A stretch of 64,000 nt of DNA, from positions 170,036 to 234,035 of the forward strand of contig CALUJQ010000001.1 of the NCBI GenBank assembly GCA_944320995.1, written 5' to 3'. The notes under the pieces are model-generated. The model saw only the letters and a list, made by a program, of their open reading frames with translations. It had not been told where the DNA came from and did no database searches. The position numbers and the translations under genes were made by a program. Within the stretch, counting starts at the first letter, position 1; each line of letters starts with the position of its first letter. Shown in pieces: positions 26,055 through 35,017 of the stretch. Origin of the DNA: an uncultured Barnesiella sp. Lineage in GTDB: Bacteria; Bacteroidota; Bacteroidia; Bacteroidales; Barnesiellaceae.

Positions 26055-27116
26055 ATGGTAAAAGTAGGCGATAGAGTGCGTTACCTCAATGCCGTAGGCG
26101 GCGGGGTAGTGGTGAGAATAGTGAAAGATATTGCGTATGTTGACGAAGATGGGTTTGAAACTCCCGTGTTGGCACGCGAATGTGTGGTGGTAGAGCCGGC
26201 CGAACCGGTTAAGAAAGCAGCTCCTGTTCCCGTTTCGAGAGTGGTGGAGGTGGCTCCGGTGGAATCGTTTTCCCACGAGACGGAAGACGACGATGATGCA
26301 CCGGACATCGAGGAGCGCCCCGAGGGCGAACGGCTCAACATTACATTGGCCTATCTTCCCGATGAGAGCAAACATCTCAGTACGACCCGTTTTTCCTCCT
26401 ATTTGGTTAATGACAGCAATTATTATCTCTATTTTGCATATCTCAGCCGGGACGACGAGGGGTGGCGTACCCGTTATGCGGGAGTAGTGGAGCCGAACAT
26501 ACAGGTGTTGCTCGAAGAGTTCGGACAGGACGAGGTGAATACGCTCGAGCGCATTTGCGTCCAGTATATTGCATTCAAGAAAGATAGGCATTTTGCATTG
26601 AAGAGTCCTGTTGCGGTGGAGTATCGCCTCGATACGACCAAGTTCTTCAAATTGCACACATTCCGCGAAAGCCTCTATTTCGACGAGCCTTCGTGGTGCA
26701 TCGACCTCGTGAAAAACGATACGCCCGTGCGGCCGATGGTCTTTGATGCGGCCGACCTCGAGCGGGCCATGAAGATGAAAAAGAGTGCCGATGCTCTTGT
26801 GCGCAAACCGGTCACCCGTCATGCCGATAAACCCGGTATCATCGAAGTCGATTTGCATGCTTCGGCTCTGCTCGATACGACGGCGGGGCTCTCCAATTCG
26901 GAAATCCTCGATTACCAGTTGGGCAAGGTGCGTGAAACGCTCGACCAATATCGTCAGGCCAAAGGCCGTAAAATCGTCTTTATCCACGGGAAGGGAGAGG
27001 GCGTGCTGCGTAATGCCTTGCTCAAAGAGATTCGTGACAAATATAAGAACTGTACTTGCCAAGACGCTTCTTTCCGGGAATATGGTTTCGGGGCGACGAT
27101 GGTCACCGTACATTGA
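26055..27116 (+). CDS. DUF2027-family protein with C-terminal Smr domain
   Basis: 353 residues from ATG 26055 (MVKVGDRVRYLNAVGGGVV), where a small SH3-like beta domain begins. An acidic, Pro/Val-rich linker (about residues 50-95) follows. Then comes the DUF2027 beta domain specific to Bacteroidetes (about 95-265, LAYLPDESKHLSTTRFSSYLVND, FKLHTFRESLYFD). The C-terminus is an Smr domain (about 270-353) with EVDLHAS and FIHGKGEGVLRNAL. Smr domains bind and nick nucleic acids, as in MutS2 and ribosome-rescue nucleases. The role of this whole protein is not known to me. Confidence 0.88.
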   Translation: MVKVGDRVRYLNAVGGGVVVRIVKDIAYVDEDGFETPVLARECVVVEPAEPVKKAAPVPVSRVVEVAPVESFSHETEDDDDAPDIEERPEGERLNITLAYLPDESKHLSTTRFSSYLVNDSNYYLYFAYLSRDDEGWRTRYAGVVEPNIQVLLEEFGQDEVNTLERICVQYIAFKKDRHFALKSPVAVEYRLDTTKFFKLHTFRESLYFDEPSWCIDLVKNDTPVRPMVFDAADLERAMKMKKSADALVRKPVTRHADKPGIIEVDLHASALLDTTAGLSNSEILDYQLGKVRETLDQYRQAKGRKIVFIHGKGEGVLRNALLKEIRDKYKNCTCQDASFREYGFGATMVTVH

Positions 27117-27153
27117 GAGGAACAGCCTCTTCGCAGGACGAGGGGGCATGTGG

Positions 27154-27199
27154 AAAACGAAGCTGTGTCCGATGTGTTGCCGGGCGCAGCTTCGTTTTT
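27154..27199. terminator. Bidirectional terminator between converging genes
   Basis: AAAACGAAGCTG (27154-27165) pairs with CAGCTTCGTTTT (27187-27198), with T runs on both strands. It serves the DUF2027-Smr gene and the receptor gene that converges on it. Confidence 0.7.
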
Positions 27200-27239
27200 G
27201 TGTATAAAGATTAGAAGGAGGTGCGATTATCGCTGTCGG

Positions 27240-30032
27240 TTAAAACCGTCTTCCCGGACCGCCCGGGGGAGGACCGAAGCCGTGCGGGCCTCGTTCGCCG
27301 GGGCCGCCGGGACGGTTGTCGCCAAAAGTATTGAACCGGTAGGTAAAGGTTATCAACCCATAGGACCCCAGTGTGTTGTATTCCACATCTTGGATATAGT
27401 TACCTGTAATCGTACGGCGTATGCTGTTGCGTTGACCCAGAATATCATAGACTTTCAAGGCAATCGTGGCGTTTTTCCCTTTGAGGAATTGGTAGGAGGC
27501 TTGGGCATTCCACAGCCAACTCTCGGTGTTGTAACCCGCCGAGTATCCTGCCGAACCGCTGTAAGTGATGTCGGTGCCCAACGTGATGGACCACGGCAGA
27601 TAACCGCTCACGTTGAATGTACCGCCGTAGTTGTGGGTACTTTGGTCGTTTTGGTTTTGCATGCTGTTGGTGGCCAACAGGTAGCGATAGTTTCCTCGCA
27701 ATTCGGCATCGAAGTAGTCCGACCGGAAAGATAGTCCCAAGTTTTCGATGGCGTTGAACGATCCGGCGTCGTTGCGCATGCCGTTGTTGTATCCCACATT
27801 GTTGTTGTAGCTGAGGCGGCTGAAACTGTTCAGTTGCCAGTGCTTGTTGCGGAATGGAGTGCTATACATGAACATACCCGAGGCGTTCCACACGCCGTTT
27901 ACGTTGCGGTAGGTGGTGCGCTGGCTTCCGGTGAGGTCGTCGTAGGAGGTTTCCGAAATGATACTGTTGGTGGTAAAGCCGGCGTTGAACATGGCCATGA
28001 TGGCTCGTTGGCTGGCTTGGTCGTAGTCGTTGAACCGTACATTCAATCTGTTTTGGAACGAAGGTTTCAGTTCGGGGTTGCCCACTACGATACGCAAGGG
28101 GTCCGACCGGTCCTCGACCGGTTGCAGTTGAGCCATCGTAGGCTGCGACGAAGAACCTCGGTAGTCGATGCGCAGCGAACGTTGTTTCCCCATCTTGTAC
28201 CGATAACGGAGGTATGGGGCGATGTTGAAGACCGTGCGTTTGTCGATGTTCCGGTCGCTGTTGATCAAGTCGGTCGATTGGGAGGAGGAGGGGACCACGG
28301 CCATACCCACGTCGTAGGTATAGTTGGCGGTTACCTGCTTGAATCCCACTTGTGCTCGGTGCATGAAGTAGTCGTTGCGGAAACTGTTGCTCAGGTCGTC
28401 GTTGCGCACCGTGTCATTGGGGAGTACATTGAGCGGGTCGGTGAGTATGTCGTAGGTATATTTGTCGGCGTTGTTGAAGTTGGCCCGGAATCGGTAAGAG
28501 AAGGTGAGGAATCGTCCCTTTTTTACATCGCCCAACGGTTCGGTCCAAGTCAAACGTCCGCCGTAGCTGTTGGTCCATGTGTGGTTATCGTCCATTTGGT
28601 CGATGCTGTCTGTGTCGAGCAGGTAGTATTTGTATAGAGCTTTGGTCCAGCCGTCCTCTTTGGTGTCGCTGTAACTGTACTCGGCTTGTATGCTGAACGA
28701 ACGGCCCGGGCGGGAGCGGAATTTGTGGTTGTAAACCAATTCGCCCGAGAGGTCATATCCTGTGCCGTTATTGTAATTATTGCTTTCGCTGAAATTGACT
28801 TTGCTGCGGGCTAAATTGCCGGCGGTGGTGAGCGCCGAGTCGTAGCTGTCCGATTTGGAAAGCGCTACCGAGAAACGGGGGCGGAATTCGATGGTATTGA
28901 GCGAGTCGATGTTCCAACGCATTCTGAAATTGCCACGAATGTTTTGCCCTTTGTCTTTCATCTTGTTGTAGCCGCTATAATAGGAGGTACTATCGGCAAA
29001 GAGGTTTTGCCGTTCGGTGCGTTGCAGTACGTCGCGGTTGCTACTGTTGTAGTTCACGTCTCCGCCTACACGGAATATTTCTTCCTTACCTACGTTGAAG
29101 TTTATCCCCACGTTGTGGCTGGTATTGATTCCGTTCATGCCGCCGAACCGACGGAAACGGCCTCCGCCCATGTCGGTGAACCCCATGTTGTTGGTATTGT
29201 TCGATCCGGCGAGAATGGTCACTTGGTTATCGCCGAAGAAACGGTTGACCATCGCTCCGGCTTCGTAACGCCCGTCGAGGCCGTATCCGCCCGACACATT
29301 GCCGAACCAGCCGTGTTTCATGCCCTCTTTGATGGTAAGGTTTATCACGGTCTCCTCTTCGCCGTCGTCAACGCCGGTGAGGCGGGCGAGATCCGATTTG
29401 CGATCTACGACTTGCAACTTTTCGATAATATCGACCGGCAGGTTTTTGGTGGCTATCTTGGGGTCGTCGGAGAAGAACTCTTTCCCATCGACCAGTATCT
29501 TGGTGATCTCTTTCCCGGCGTGGGTAATCTTTCCTTCGCTGTCCACTTCGACGCCCGGCAGTTTTTTCAACAGGTCCTCGACTACCGAGTTGGGTTGGGT
29601 TTTGTACGAGTCGGCGTTAAATTCCACGGTATCTTCTTTGACCACAACTTCGGGGGCTTTTCCTATCACTACCGCTTCGCTCAATAATATGTCGTTGCTT
29701 TCGAGCAGGACCGGGCCAATGTTTCGCCGGCGTTGGTTGGCTGTGAGCTGCACGGGGATATAGGTTGTCTTGTAACCCAGATACGAAAAGGCCGCGATAT
29801 AGCGGCCGGCTTTGGTTATATTCACGGCAAAAGAGCCGTTGTCGCGGCTCGACGCTCCGGAGACAAACGTACTGTCGTTGGCCGACAATACCCGCACGCT
29901 CACCTTGGGCAATGGCATTTCGTCGGTTTTATCTTTGACAATCCCCGAAATTGAAAATTGCGCCCACGCACCCGGAGCGGACATCAAGAGAAAAATACAC
30001 GCGAACAGGACTAAAATACCTTTTTTACACAT
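27240..30032 (-). CDS. TonB-receptor-like outer membrane beta-barrel protein
   Basis: 930 residues with a signal peptide (about 1-24, APGAWAQ). A carboxypeptidase-like regulatory domain (about 26-112, SGIVKDKTDEMPLPKVSVRV, AFSYLGYKTTYIPV) is followed by a plug domain (about 115-235, VVEDLLKKLPGVEVDSEG, TKILVDGKEFFSDDP). A long beta-barrel of the OMP_b-brl_3 type found in Bacteroidetes completes it. The C-terminal tail after the last strand is Gly/Pro-rich (RPGGPGERGPHGFGPPPGG), which is unusual because such barrels normally end in an aromatic residue of the last strand. Here only the final Phe remains. Substrate unknown. No SusD partner is present. Confidence 0.88.
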   Translation of the reverse strand: MCKKGILVLFACIFLLMSAPGAWAQFSISGIVKDKTDEMPLPKVSVRVLSANDSTFVSGASSRDNGSFAVNITKAGRYIAAFSYLGYKTTYIPVQLTANQRRRNIGPVLLESNDILLSEAVVIGKAPEVVVKEDTVEFNADSYKTQPNSVVEDLLKKLPGVEVDSEGKITHAGKEITKILVDGKEFFSDDPKIATKNLPVDIIEKLQVVDRKSDLARLTGVDDGEEETVINLTIKEGMKHGWFGNVSGGYGLDGRYEAGAMVNRFFGDNQVTILAGSNNTNNMGFTDMGGGRFRRFGGMNGINTSHNVGINFNVGKEEIFRVGGDVNYNSSNRDVLQRTERQNLFADSTSYYSGYNKMKDKGQNIRGNFRMRWNIDSLNTIEFRPRFSVALSKSDSYDSALTTAGNLARSKVNFSESNNYNNGTGYDLSGELVYNHKFRSRPGRSFSIQAEYSYSDTKEDGWTKALYKYYLLDTDSIDQMDDNHTWTNSYGGRLTWTEPLGDVKKGRFLTFSYRFRANFNNADKYTYDILTDPLNVLPNDTVRNDDLSNSFRNDYFMHRAQVGFKQVTANYTYDVGMAVVPSSSQSTDLINSDRNIDKRTVFNIAPYLRYRYKMGKQRSLRIDYRGSSSQPTMAQLQPVEDRSDPLRIVVGNPELKPSFQNRLNVRFNDYDQASQRAIMAMFNAGFTTNSIISETSYDDLTGSQRTTYRNVNGVWNASGMFMYSTPFRNKHWQLNSFSRLSYNNNVGYNNGMRNDAGSFNAIENLGLSFRSDYFDAELRGNYRYLLATNSMQNQNDQSTHNYGGTFNVSGYLPWSITLGTDITYSGSAGYSAGYNTESWLWNAQASYQFLKGKNATIALKVYDILGQRNSIRRTITGNYIQDVEYNTLGSYGLITFTYRFNTFGDNRPGGPGERGPHGFGPPPGGPGRRF

Positions 30033-30074
30033 TTCTGAAAAATCAATCTATCTATTGATCATAATGCCTATATG

Positions 30075-30095
30075 ACCTTACCTCGTCGGTAAGGT
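30075..30095. terminator. Hairpin between the glycan operon and the receptor gene
   Basis: ACCTTACC (30075-30082) and GGTAAGGT (30088-30095) make a perfect 8-bp stem with a 5-base loop, 41 bases past the upstream stop codon and 43 before the receptor start. There is no T tract, so termination is uncertain. Confidence 0.35.
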
Positions 30096-30136
30096 TTAAA
30101 TGGACTTCGTGATTTTTACATTTTTTAGATTAATAT

Positions 30137-31513
30137 TTATTTCAGAGAGAGAAATTTCTCAATATAATCCGAGCCTTTGCGGGTGATTTGTGCGGTTGCT
30201 ACAAAGTACCAGCACATGGGCACGAAGCAGAAGAAAAAGCGTTTTGCCGAGTAGGCCAATACGTTTTGTATCGAGTCCCACACATAATTGACATGGTAGA
30301 TGACCAATCCGTAAAAAAGGATACTCAACACGATCATACTTAACAGGGCAAGGTTGCCTTTCCCTTTGATCATAAACCATATGTCGGCCAAGATAAAGAT
30401 AGCGAATACTGGGAATGTACAGCCGTAGTATAGGGGATTGGTGAACAGGGCCCAAAATCCGTTGACGATGTTACCTGCTTTTTCTCCGTCCCAAAACAGG
30501 TGGGTAATGGCCATGCCTTCGGTATAGAGTCCGCCTATTTTCATATAGATGAACCAAATGACTGCGGGAATTAACGCCAAACCGGTGAAATACAACCCTT
30601 TGCGGTAGCTTTTACGGCGTATGCAATCGACCAGCAACACGATACAAGCCGCACCGATAAAAATAACACCTTCGTTGCGGCACCACATATTGGCTCCCAG
30701 GAGCAGTGCGCCGGCATAGAGTTCGTGGTCGTTGCGGCTACGGAGCCAACTGGCGGTATAGGCGATTCCCAGACTGGCGAAAACGGCTTGCATGACATTG
30801 GTGGCCGAGAGTGACGAGAAGGCGAGCATTTCGGGGGCCATCATCATGAACAACGTGGCGAGGGCGGCGAGGGTTTTGCCCGTATTGCGCCGCAGGATAC
30901 CGTAGAAGGCGATGATGAAGAAGAGATACATCAAAGCGGGTATCGCTTTCGAGGTCTCGGCGCCCAGCAGATAGACATAGGCATAACTCATTTGCACGAA
31001 AGGAGCATAGGCTATACTACCGCCGGCCCGGTGTATCGAGGGATTGTAGTCGGCATCGAATAGGCTCATGCGCATATAGGTGTGGTCGTGTGCGGCCACA
31101 AAGCCCAGCGTGTCGAAGGCGGCGAGGCTGTCGCGGTCGCTGGGCGGGAAGAAGATACACTTCGAGAAGTTCATGTACTCGCAATAGGCGATGATGACGA
31201 GCAACAGCACCCATAGCAGGTTGGCCTGCCGCCAATCGTTGAGCATGGCCGGGGTGAAACGCAGGCTGTCGATGCCCCGGTAGCGGATTACGAGAAACAG
31301 CAACAGGGCAAATACGACTGCTCCGGCGGTCAGGACCGAAGCCGCCGTTAAAGGAATATGTACCAAGTCGAGCAAAGCCATCACAATGGTTTGCAAGGTC
31401 ATTCCCAACGGGAAAGACAATCCTATGCGTTCGGTCCACGAAAAACGTGAGCTGATGAATGCGGTTAATAGAATGCCTGACAGGCAAGTCAATACGATTC
31501 CGAATATAAGCAT
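30137..31513 (-). CDS. Polytopic GT-C-like membrane glycosyltransferase
   Basis: 458 residues with about ten to twelve hydrophobic helices. A large loop after the third or fourth helix (about residues 115-165, SKCIFFPPSDRDSLAAFDTLGFVAAHDHTY) holds acidic residues, as in GT-C enzymes that use polyprenyl-phosphate sugars. A later MWCRNEGVIFIG motif resembles the conserved R-x-EG of such enzymes. I cannot assign a named family with confidence. Its position five bases after an unknown gene that overlaps a dolichyl-phosphate-sugar-synthase-like GT2 gene supports a role in glycan transfer at the inner membrane. Confidence 0.65.
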   Translation of the reverse strand: MLIFGIVLTCLSGILLTAFISSRFSWTERIGLSFPLGMTLQTIVMALLDLVHIPLTAASVLTAGAVVFALLLFLVIRYRGIDSLRFTPAMLNDWRQANLLWVLLLVIIAYCEYMNFSKCIFFPPSDRDSLAAFDTLGFVAAHDHTYMRMSLFDADYNPSIHRAGGSIAYAPFVQMSYAYVYLLGAETSKAIPALMYLFFIIAFYGILRRNTGKTLAALATLFMMMAPEMLAFSSLSATNVMQAVFASLGIAYTASWLRSRNDHELYAGALLLGANMWCRNEGVIFIGAACIVLLVDCIRRKSYRKGLYFTGLALIPAVIWFIYMKIGGLYTEGMAITHLFWDGEKAGNIVNGFWALFTNPLYYGCTFPVFAIFILADIWFMIKGKGNLALLSMIVLSILFYGLVIYHVNYVWDSIQNVLAYSAKRFFFCFVPMCWYFVATAQITRKGSDYIEKFLSLK

Positions 31514-31518
31514 GGCGG

Positions 31519-32109
31519 TTACTGTTTTATACGAATAGGCAATACGGTGTGAGGGGCTTTCTGTCCCACCTCGTAGTCGAGATATTCATATCCTCGGCCG
31601 TTGACGATAGCTACATGTGTAATTCTTTCGCTCCATGGAGTCTTGCCCAGTTCCGAGGGAATAATGACCCGGCGGGGATATAGGAACCGGGTGGCCCATA
31701 ATTTGTTGAATGGTTCGCCCGAGAAGATATGCTCTTCGCCCTTGGGGAAGAAAGCCTCTTGCGACGGCAACAGGATCACGGCATTCTCGGGAGTGTTCTC
31801 TTTGAGGTAACGTAGATAGACATGCGAGAGTCCCAGTTTCATTTCAAACCGGTTGTCGGTAGTCGTGTAGGCATATTGCCGTATGGTTTTTGCATTCCCT
31901 TTGAGCATGTTGTAGGCCCAATTGTATCCCGAAGCCCAATTGTTCCCCGGTTCGATTTTGAGTACCAATTTATTGAATAGGAACAAGACGATGACGACAG
32001 CCAGAATGTTTTTGATAATCCACGAAAACGTGAAGCCTCCGGGGGAGGTAGTCGTTGCTTTCCCTTTTTGTGAAGGGGCGTTTTGTGATTTTGAGGAATG
32101 GGCTTTCAT
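31519..32109 (-). CDS. Single-pass membrane protein of unknown function in glycan operon
   Basis: 196 residues. A Ser/Lys-rich cytoplasmic tail (about 1-27), one membrane helix (about 29-47, IIKNILAVVIVLFLFNKLVL), then an extracytoplasmic domain of about 145 residues (AYNMLKGNAKTIRQYAYTT, YLRYLKENTPENAVILLPSQEAFFP, WATRFLYPRRVI). The start overlaps the stop of the GT2 gene as TAATG, a sign of translational coupling. I do not recognise the family. Part of the outer domain resembles the soluble tail seen in some GT-C proteins, so it may be a split-off partner of the next gene. Confidence 0.75.
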   Translation of the reverse strand: MKAHSSKSQNAPSQKGKATTTSPGGFTFSWIIKNILAVVIVLFLFNKLVLKIEPGNNWASGYNWAYNMLKGNAKTIRQYAYTTTDNRFEMKLGLSHVYLRYLKENTPENAVILLPSQEAFFPKGEEHIFSGEPFNKLWATRFLYPRRVIIPSELGKTPWSERITHVAIVNGRGYEYLDYEVGQKAPHTVLPIRIKQ

Positions 32110-32837
32110 TATTTTCGATTTTTCCAGAAACGGTATTTCAATAGTGTGCCTATGGCCTTGAATCCGTCGCTCAGGCGCAGTTTCTTCCCCTCTTCGATAG
32201 AGCGGGGATAGTATCGGATAGGCACTTCTTTGATTTTGTGGCCCAGCCGCGAGACTTTGGCGGTTACTTCGGGACAGAATTCAAAACCGACGCAATCGAG
32301 CGGAATCGATTTGAGCAGGTCGGCGGTAAACATTTTGTAGCAGGTGGGTTCGTCGGTGATGTGTTGCCGATACAAGAGGTTTGTCATGATCGACAAGAAC
32401 TTGCCACCCAACTGGTAACTGAAATAGGTGTGAGAGTTTTCCTCGGCAAGGAACCGTGACCCATATACCACCCGATATTCTCCCGATAGAAGGAACGGGA
32501 GCATTTTGGCAAAATCGTTCGGGTCGAGTTCGAGATCGGCGTCTTGCATTACCACGAAGTCGCCTGTGACGGCTTTTATCCCGGTGCGGACGGCCATGCC
32601 TTTGCCGTAGTTCTTCTCGTGCTTCAAATAGGAAATGGGGGCATCGGGGTGTGTGGCGATAAAATTCTTAACGATTTGGTCGGTCGAGTCGGTCGAACAG
32701 TCGTTTACAACGACAATTTCTTTCCCGATATTTTCTCCTAAGTCGGCATCGAGAACTCGTTGTAAAAGTTCGGCAATGGTCTTTTCCTCGTTGTAAGCGG
32801 GGATAATAATCGATAATGTGTGACTCGTATCGTTCAT
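32109..32837 (-). CDS. Family 2 glycosyltransferase, dolichyl-phosphate-mannose-synthase-like
   Basis: 242 residues. GT-A fold with LSIIIPAYNEEKTI at the N-terminus, EIVVVNDCSTDSTDQIV, and the metal-binding FVVMQDADLELDPND. The GSRF and FEFCPEVTAKVSRLGHKIKEVPIRYYPRSIEEGKKLR blocks are typical of enzymes that load a sugar onto polyprenyl phosphate. It has no membrane anchor. It is the first gene of a three-gene operon with the unknown membrane protein and the GT-C-like protein, which would use its product. Confidence 0.92.
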   Translation of the reverse strand: MNDTSHTLSIIIPAYNEEKTIAELLQRVLDADLGENIGKEIVVVNDCSTDSTDQIVKNFIATHPDAPISYLKHEKNYGKGMAVRTGIKAVTGDFVVMQDADLELDPNDFAKMLPFLLSGEYRVVYGSRFLAEENSHTYFSYQLGGKFLSIMTNLLYRQHITDEPTCYKMFTADLLKSIPLDCVGFEFCPEVTAKVSRLGHKIKEVPIRYYPRSIEEGKKLRLSDGFKAIGTLLKYRFWKNRK

Positions 32838-32887
32838 AACTTGCTATCGGCTAAAAAGATAATATCGCCGCTTGTTTGCTTTGGGTG

Positions 32888-32895
32888 CAAAAGTA
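32888..32895 (-). promoter_or_regulatory. -7 element for the glycosyltransferase operon
   Basis: The minus strand reads TACTTTTG, 51 bases upstream of the GT2 start. Confidence 0.45.
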
Positions 32896-33029
32896 TTATA
32901 ATAATCTGGGCTATGCAAGAATTTGGGTCGAAAGAATAGCTTGTGACATCATTCCGGAGTTTTGAGGTATGGTATTGAGAATAATCCGGTTGGGCTTTTG
33001 AGTGGGGATAAAAACTTTTTTCGCTATGG

Positions 33030-33061
33030 TTTCGGTCGTCGTGGTAATTGTTGTATCTTTG
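33030..33061 (+). promoter_or_regulatory. Promoter for the ABC exporter gene
   Basis: TTTC (33030-33033, one mismatch to TTTG), 20 bases, then TATCTTTG (33054-33061), 45 bases before the ATG. Confidence 0.45.
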
Positions 33062-33105
33062 CAACGAATTGGCTCGGAGTTCTCTCCGGACATAATAAGC
33101 AAATT

Positions 33106-34932
33106 ATGAAAGATTTTTTTTCCATTCTGCGGCGATTTGTGCCCCCCTATAAATATTATCTGATTCTCAACATCTTTTTCAATATTTTGGCGTCGATACT
33201 TACGCTCTTTTCGTTTGCGCTTATCATACCTATTTTGGAGATATTGTTCAAATTGAAACAGGCTACCTATACGTTTATGGAATGGGGGTCGGCCTCGATG
33301 AAAGATGTGATAGTCAATAATTTTTATTATTACATTACGACGATTATCGATGTGCGCGGGCCCGGTTTTGCATTGCTCATTTTGGGTGTTTTTCTCATGG
33401 TAATGACTTTCTTCAAGACGACGGCCACTTATTTGAGTTCGCACTTTATGATTCCTTTGCGGTCGGGTATCGTACGGGATATTCGCAACTATGTGTATGA
33501 GAAGGTGGTGAGCCTGCCCATCGGGTTTTTCACCAGTGAGAAAAAGGGCGATGTGATGGCACGTATGTCGGGCGATGTGGGGGAGATAGAAAACTCCATC
33601 ATGGCTTCGCTCGACATGATGTTCAAGAACCCGATTATGATTATCGTCTGTTTGGGAACCATGTTTGCCATTAGTTGGCAACTCACGATTTTCGTATTGA
33701 TTTTGCTCCCTACTGCCGGATATATTATGGGACAGGTGGGAAAGAAACTTAAACGTCGCTCCCTTGAAGGCCAGAACCAATGGGGATTGTTGATGTCGAT
33801 CATCGAAGAGACGTTGGGCGGCTTGCGTATTATCAAAGCTTTCAATGCCGAGACCAAAATGATCAAATGGTTTCACGTCGAGAACAATGTGTTTTATAAA
33901 ATATCCAACCGTATCAACCGCCGGCAGGCGTTGGCCCACCCCATGAGCGAGTTTTTGGGAACGTGTACCATCTGTATCGTTTTGTGGTATGGAGGGTCGC
34001 TTATCCTTTCGGGGACGAGCAGTATCGATGCCGCTTCGTTTATCTACTATTTGGTTATTTTTTACAGTATTATCAATCCGGCGAAAGACCTCTCCAAAGC
34101 GGCCTATTCGATACAGAAAGGGTTGGCTTCCATGACGCGGGTCGATCTTATCCTCTCGGCCAAGAATCCTATACAAGACCCCGAGAATCCGGTAGATCTG
34201 GACGATATGAAAGAGGGTATCGAGTATCGCGATGTCTCTTTCCGATATAATACCGAGAATGTGGTGAAGCATGTGAATCTCACCATTAAGAAAGGTCAGA
34301 CCGTTGCTTTGGTGGGACAGTCGGGCTCCGGCAAATCGACGATGGCCGACTTGTTGCCTCGTTTTTACGATGTGAACGAAGGCGGCATTTACATCGATGG
34401 TATCAATGTAAAGGACTTCCGGGTTCATGACTTGCGCGGATTGATGGGCAATGTGAACCAAGAGGCTATTCTCTTCAACGACTCGTTTTACAACAACATT
34501 ACCTTTGGCGTGGAAAATGCTACGATGGAACAGGTGATCGAGGCGGCCAAGATTGCCAATGCCCACGACTTCATCATGGCTACCGAAGATGGGTACAATA
34601 CTTGTATCGGTGACAGGGGCAGCCGCTTGTCGGGCGGACAGCGGCAACGGGTGAGCATTGCACGGGCTATCCTTAAAAACCCGCCTATCCTTATTCTCGA
34701 TGAGGCCACATCGGCACTCGATACCGAATCGGAGCGGCTGGTACAAGAGGCTCTCGAAAACCTTATGCGCAACCGTACCACGCTGGTTATTGCCCACCGT
34801 CTCTCGACGATTAAGGATGCCGACCTCATCTGTGTGATGCATGAGGGCGAAATCGTGGAGCGAGGCCGCCACGACGAACTTATCAAACTCGACCGGTATT
34901 ACAAACGACTGGTCGATATGCAGAAATTTTAA
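33106..34932 (+). CDS. MsbA-like ABC exporter (fused permease and ATPase)
   Basis: 608 residues from ATG 33106 (MKDFFSILRRFVPPYKYYL); an upstream in-frame extension of 48 codons crosses the promoter and is rejected. Six membrane helices lie in about 1-330, and the ATPase domain in about 360-605. The latter has Walker A VALVGQSGSGKST, Q-loop NVNQEAILFNDS, signature LSGGQRQRVSIARA, Walker B PILILDEATSALDTESE and the switch His in VIAHRLSTI. It functions as a homodimer. Lipid A flipping (MsbA) or export of another lipid or peptide is possible. The glycan operon divergent from it makes lipid-linked substrate export worth considering. Confidence 0.93.
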   Translation: MKDFFSILRRFVPPYKYYLILNIFFNILASILTLFSFALIIPILEILFKLKQATYTFMEWGSASMKDVIVNNFYYYITTIIDVRGPGFALLILGVFLMVMTFFKTTATYLSSHFMIPLRSGIVRDIRNYVYEKVVSLPIGFFTSEKKGDVMARMSGDVGEIENSIMASLDMMFKNPIMIIVCLGTMFAISWQLTIFVLILLPTAGYIMGQVGKKLKRRSLEGQNQWGLLMSIIEETLGGLRIIKAFNAETKMIKWFHVENNVFYKISNRINRRQALAHPMSEFLGTCTICIVLWYGGSLILSGTSSIDAASFIYYLVIFYSIINPAKDLSKAAYSIQKGLASMTRVDLILSAKNPIQDPENPVDLDDMKEGIEYRDVSFRYNTENVVKHVNLTIKKGQTVALVGQSGSGKSTMADLLPRFYDVNEGGIYIDGINVKDFRVHDLRGLMGNVNQEAILFNDSFYNNITFGVENATMEQVIEAAKIANAHDFIMATEDGYNTCIGDRGSRLSGGQRQRVSIARAILKNPPILILDEATSALDTESERLVQEALENLMRNRTTLVIAHRLSTIKDADLICVMHEGEIVERGRHDELIKLDRYYKRLVDMQKF

Positions 34933-34950
34933 CCGATTTTACTTTACAAA

Positions 34951-35006
34951 CGTGTGCCGGGAAAATGTGGAGACTCTTTGCAACTTTCCCGGCACACGCT
35001 TTTTTT
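34951..35006 (+). terminator. Terminator of the ABC exporter gene
   Basis: Arms 34951-34964 (CGTGTGCCGGGAAA) and 34985-34998 are perfectly complementary over 14 bp. GC and seven T follow. Confidence 0.85.
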
Positions 35007-35017
35007 GAGGTTTCGGA

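Noticed and set aside
25887..27149. 420-codon minus-strand frame opposite the DUF2027-Smr gene
   Set aside because: Opposite a complete gene, running over the promoter region and into queA.
32911..34872. 653-codon open frame on the minus strand opposite the ABC exporter
   Set aside because: The plus strand has a complete, motif-rich ABC exporter. The antisense frame has no domain, no signal and a codon pattern that mirrors the real gene.
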